Translations under genes and position numbers: made by a program
Shown here: positions 5,902 through 6,920 of the stretch, piece after piece
Position numbering within the stretch: the stretch's first letter is position 1
Layout: each line of letters starts with the position of its first letter
From: Oscillospiraceae bacterium
Lineage (GTDB): Bacteria > Bacillota > Clostridia > Oscillospirales > Ruminococcaceae
Direction of reading: 5' to 3'
Assembly: GCA_009776345.1 (NCBI GenBank)
Contig: WRLS01000111.1
Coordinates: 1 to 6,920 of the forward strand
DNA: 6,920 nt
Notes under the pieces: model-generated
What the model was told of the DNA's origin: nothing
What the model saw: the letters and a program-made list of their open reading frames with translations, nothing else
The model's database searches: none

Positions 5902-6297
5902 CTACAAATTGGGCTGTATTAACCGGCGCGCCACCGCCAGAACCTGCTCGAAAAGCGGCAGGCTCACTGCCAGCACCGCGATCTTGCCCGCCATTTCCAG
6001 CTTCGCGGCAATCGCGCTTTCCCCCGCGTCACGGCAGGTATCACAGGCGATTTGCGTGAGCAGACAGATGCCCATCGCCCGCAAAAGCACGGAGAGGTAC
6101 TCCCCCGGTATTATAGAGGCGGTGAGCATGGCGCGCACCCGCCCGATGATATCCGCGATTTCGCCGAACAGCGCGAACAGCACAAACGCCCCCGCGGCAA
6201 GCGAAAGCAGCAGCGCAAACTCCGGCCTTTCCCGGCGGAGCAGTACACATAAAATCGCGGCGATAAGCCCCGCGCCGATAACCGCCGCGATGCTCAC
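5902..6297 (-). CDS. spoIIIAD: Stage III sporulation protein AD
   Basis: A 131-residue polytopic membrane protein of the SpoIIIA-SpoIIQ complex. Hydrophobic segments lie at about residues 3-21, 26-47, 66-86 and 103-123. The family signature is clear in the C-terminal half: CDTCRDAGESAIAAKLEMAG (residues 85-104), followed by a span containing LAVSLPLFEQVL. B. subtilis SpoIIIAD is 133 residues, so this copy is full length. The start is GTG, chosen because it overlaps the spoIIIAC stop (GTGA) and gives the expected N-terminus. The next gene, spoIIIAE, begins 13 nt after the stop. The protein is related in layout to the small membrane proteins of type III secretion export gates, but its exact role in the channel is not shown by the sequence. 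Confidence 0.95.
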   Translation of the reverse strand: MSIAAVIGAGLIAAILCVLLRRERPEFALLLSLAAGAFVLFALFGEIADIIGRVRAMLTASIIPGEYLSVLLRAMGICLLTQIACDTCRDAGESAIAAKLEMAGKIAVLAVSLPLFEQVLAVARRLIQPNL

Positions 6298-6503
6298 AGC
6301 GTTATGTAATACAGGCTGAAGGTGCTTTTTACCGTATCGAACAGGCTGCTGATCACCGGTATGATCATCATCAGCACGACGATTACGCCCGTAAGCGTTG
6401 TCATCATAGCCATGTCGTCGCGCCCGGAGCGCGCCAGCACTTGGTTGAGGATCGCCACAATAATCCCGATGGCCGCAATCCGAAAAATCAGGTCTACATC
6501 CAT
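6294..6503 (-). CDS. spoIIIAC: Stage III sporulation protein AC
   Basis: A 69-residue integral membrane protein of the SpoIIIA-SpoIIQ channel, which is made in the mother cell and acts at the membrane around the engulfed forespore. The N-terminus MDVDLIFRIAAIGIIVA is typical of the family. Two hydrophobic spans are visible, at about residues 5-23 and 32-55, separated by a short polar loop (ARSGRDD). The length matches B. subtilis SpoIIIAC (68 residues). The ATG start is supported by a strong GGAGGT ribosome binding site 9 nt upstream (plus-strand 6513-6518). The stop overlaps the next gene's GTG start by 4 nt (GTGA), which suggests coupled translation with spoIIIAD. It is the first gene of the visible cluster; the usual spoIIIAA and spoIIIAB are not seen upstream. 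Confidence 0.95.
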   Translation of the reverse strand: MDVDLIFRIAAIGIIVAILNQVLARSGRDDMAMMTTLTGVIVVLMMIIPVISSLFDTVKSTFSLYYITL

Positions 6504-6525
6504 TTGCTTTTTACCTCCGCTCTTT

Positions 6526-6540
6526 TATTTGAGTCAAATA
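6526..6540. promoter_or_regulatory. 15-bp palindrome upstream of spoIIIAC
   Basis: TATTTGA, one central base, TCAAATA: a perfect palindrome with 7-bp arms, ending 7 bp from the GGAGGT ribosome binding site of spoIIIAC. It could be an operator for a dimeric regulator or a small hairpin in the mRNA leader. No known regulator's consensus is recognised, and AT-rich palindromes of this size can arise by chance. Confidence 0.4.
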
Positions 6541-6570
6541 CGAGTTTCTCCGTTGGGGTATAATGCGCTA

Positions 6571-6600
6571 TAGGGGACGCACATCGGGCGTCCCGAAATT
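6571..6600. repeat. Palindromic repeat unit, copy 1
   Basis: TAGGGG (6571-6576) opens the unit and CCCGAAATT (6592-6600) closes it. Inside, GGGACGC (6574-6580) pairs with GCGTCCC (6588-6594) around a 7-nt loop. The same outer sequences occur in a second unit 24 bp further on with a different but still paired stem, which marks this as a dispersed-repeat type element. Confidence 0.6.
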
Positions 6601-6624
6601 ACAATCGCCGCCATATGTGAACCG

Positions 6625-6652
6625 TAGGGGCGGGGTTTTCCCGCCCGAAATT
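6625..6652. repeat. Palindromic repeat unit, copy 2
   Basis: The same flanks as the unit at 6571-6600: TAGGGG at 6625-6630 and CCCGAAATT at 6644-6652. The stem here is GGGCGGG (6628-6634) with CCCGCCC (6640-6646) around a 5-nt loop, GTTTT. It runs directly into the next palindromic cluster. Confidence 0.6.
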
Positions 6653-6698
6653 CCCCTCCTTGGAGGGGTGGCAGGCGTAGCCTGACGGGGTGGTTTAT
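6653..6698. repeat. Compound palindromic repeat (genomic dispersed type)
   Basis: CCCCTCC (6653-6659), TT, GGAGGGG (6662-6668) form one palindrome; CAGGC (6672-6676), GTA, GCCTG (6680-6684) form a second. Each is followed by a G-rich stretch ending in GGGGTGG (6665-6671 and 6687-6693), then TTTATAA. From memory, elements of this layout are common between genes in clostridial genomes. No transposase is present. Confidence 0.6.
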
Positions 6699-6747
6699 AA
6701 CACGATTTTATCTTCGGTTATTTTTCACCGCTCAAGCCGCGGAGGCT

Positions 6748-6769
6748 CTTCTTTGTTCGCGCAAAGAAG
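6748..6769. repeat. Inverted repeat CTTCTTTG / CAAAGAAG
   Basis: An 8-bp perfect inverted repeat (6748-6755 and 6762-6769) around TTCGCG, followed by a GC-rich stretch with ACCCCGGACCCCC (6786-6798). This also resembles dispersed intergenic repeats I recall from related genomes. It could form a hairpin in either transcript. It has no run of T suited to an intrinsic terminator. Confidence 0.5.
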
Positions 6770-6920
6770 CAAACGCGCCGGAGAGACCCCGGACCCCCAT
6801 TTCGACAAGCCGTATAGCCCTGTGCCTTTCATCGCGCACGTCATATGCATGGTTCTATAATCCGCCCAATCGCTCAGCCGAGCCGAGCTCCAGGTCTCGA
6901 ACGCGAAAAAAGGTATTAGG

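Larger units (their letters stand above)
6504..6920. other. Gene-free region upstream of spoIIIAC
   Basis: About 417 bases with no supported gene on either strand. It holds the spoIIIAC ribosome binding site, the 15-bp palindrome, two related palindromic units, a compound palindrome and an inverted repeat. From 6770 to 6920 I see no gene, tRNA or clear signal. A TATAAT on the plus strand (6559-6564) lacks a matching -35. No convincing sigma-E promoter for spoIIIAC was found, so the sporulation promoter is either divergent from consensus or lies outside the window. Confidence 0.7.

Noticed and set aside
6559..6564. Plus-strand promoter with TATAAT
   Set aside because: No -35 element at 16-18 bp, no extended -10 and no plus-strand gene follows.
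6571..6769. CRISPR array
   Set aside because: The palindromic units differ in stem sequence and spacing and there are no regular repeat-spacer units or cas genes.
6830..6920. Possible tRNA-like sequence (GGTCTCGAAC)
   Set aside because: No paired acceptor, D, anticodon or T arms of the right spacing could be built around it.

Overview
The window is a block of minus-strand genes from a spore-forming member of the Firmicutes, most likely a GC-rich clostridium of the Oscillospiraceae/Ruminococcaceae type. That placement rests on the engulfment-stage sporulation genes spoIIIAC to spoIIIAH, the Firmicutes gene order spoIIIA - Asp23 - nusB - xseA, and the GC-rich coding sequence. It is inference from content, not an identification. 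No gene is supported on the plus strand. Reading in the direction of transcription means reading from high to low coordinates.

Right edge (6504-6920): about 417 bases without a recognisable gene. They hold several short palindromic repeats, including two related units whose stems differ in sequence but stay paired, and a 15-bp palindrome just upstream of the spoIIIAC ribosome binding site. In most spore formers spoIIIAB and spoIIIAA sit directly upstream of spoIIIAC. Here they are not seen.

6503-3073: spoIIIAC, AD, AE, AF, AG and AH, tightly packed with a 4-nt overlap, an abutting stop/start pair and short gaps. Together they encode most of the mother-cell half of the SpoIIIA-SpoIIQ channel, which links the mother cell to the engulfed forespore: membrane proteins AC, AD, AE and AF, and ring-building proteins AG and AH.

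3072-2934: a short regulatory gap. A strong vegetative-type promoter (TTGATA, 16 bp, TATAAT) begins right after the spoIIIAH stop codon. It is followed by a 9-bp GC hairpin with a GNRA-type loop and an imperfect 12-nt direct repeat. This looks like the separation point between the sporulation operon and a housekeeping operon.

2933-9: the housekeeping operon, made of an Asp23/Gls24 (YqhY-like) protein, nusB, a TsaD/Kae1-like paralogue, a 34-residue single-span membrane peptide too short for usual gene calling, and xseA. The first three genes are joined by ATGA overlaps. In Bacillus subtilis folD lies between nusB and xseA; here the TsaD-like gene and the small membrane peptide take that place. 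A heptanucleotide tandem repeat spans the end of the TsaD-like gene. XseA stops two codons after its conserved GYS-x-V motif, beside an eight-base A run, so it lacks its usual C-terminal tail.

No clearly new system is present. The points most worth a second look are the missing spoIIIAA/AB, the small membrane peptide, the leader hairpin and the XseA ending.
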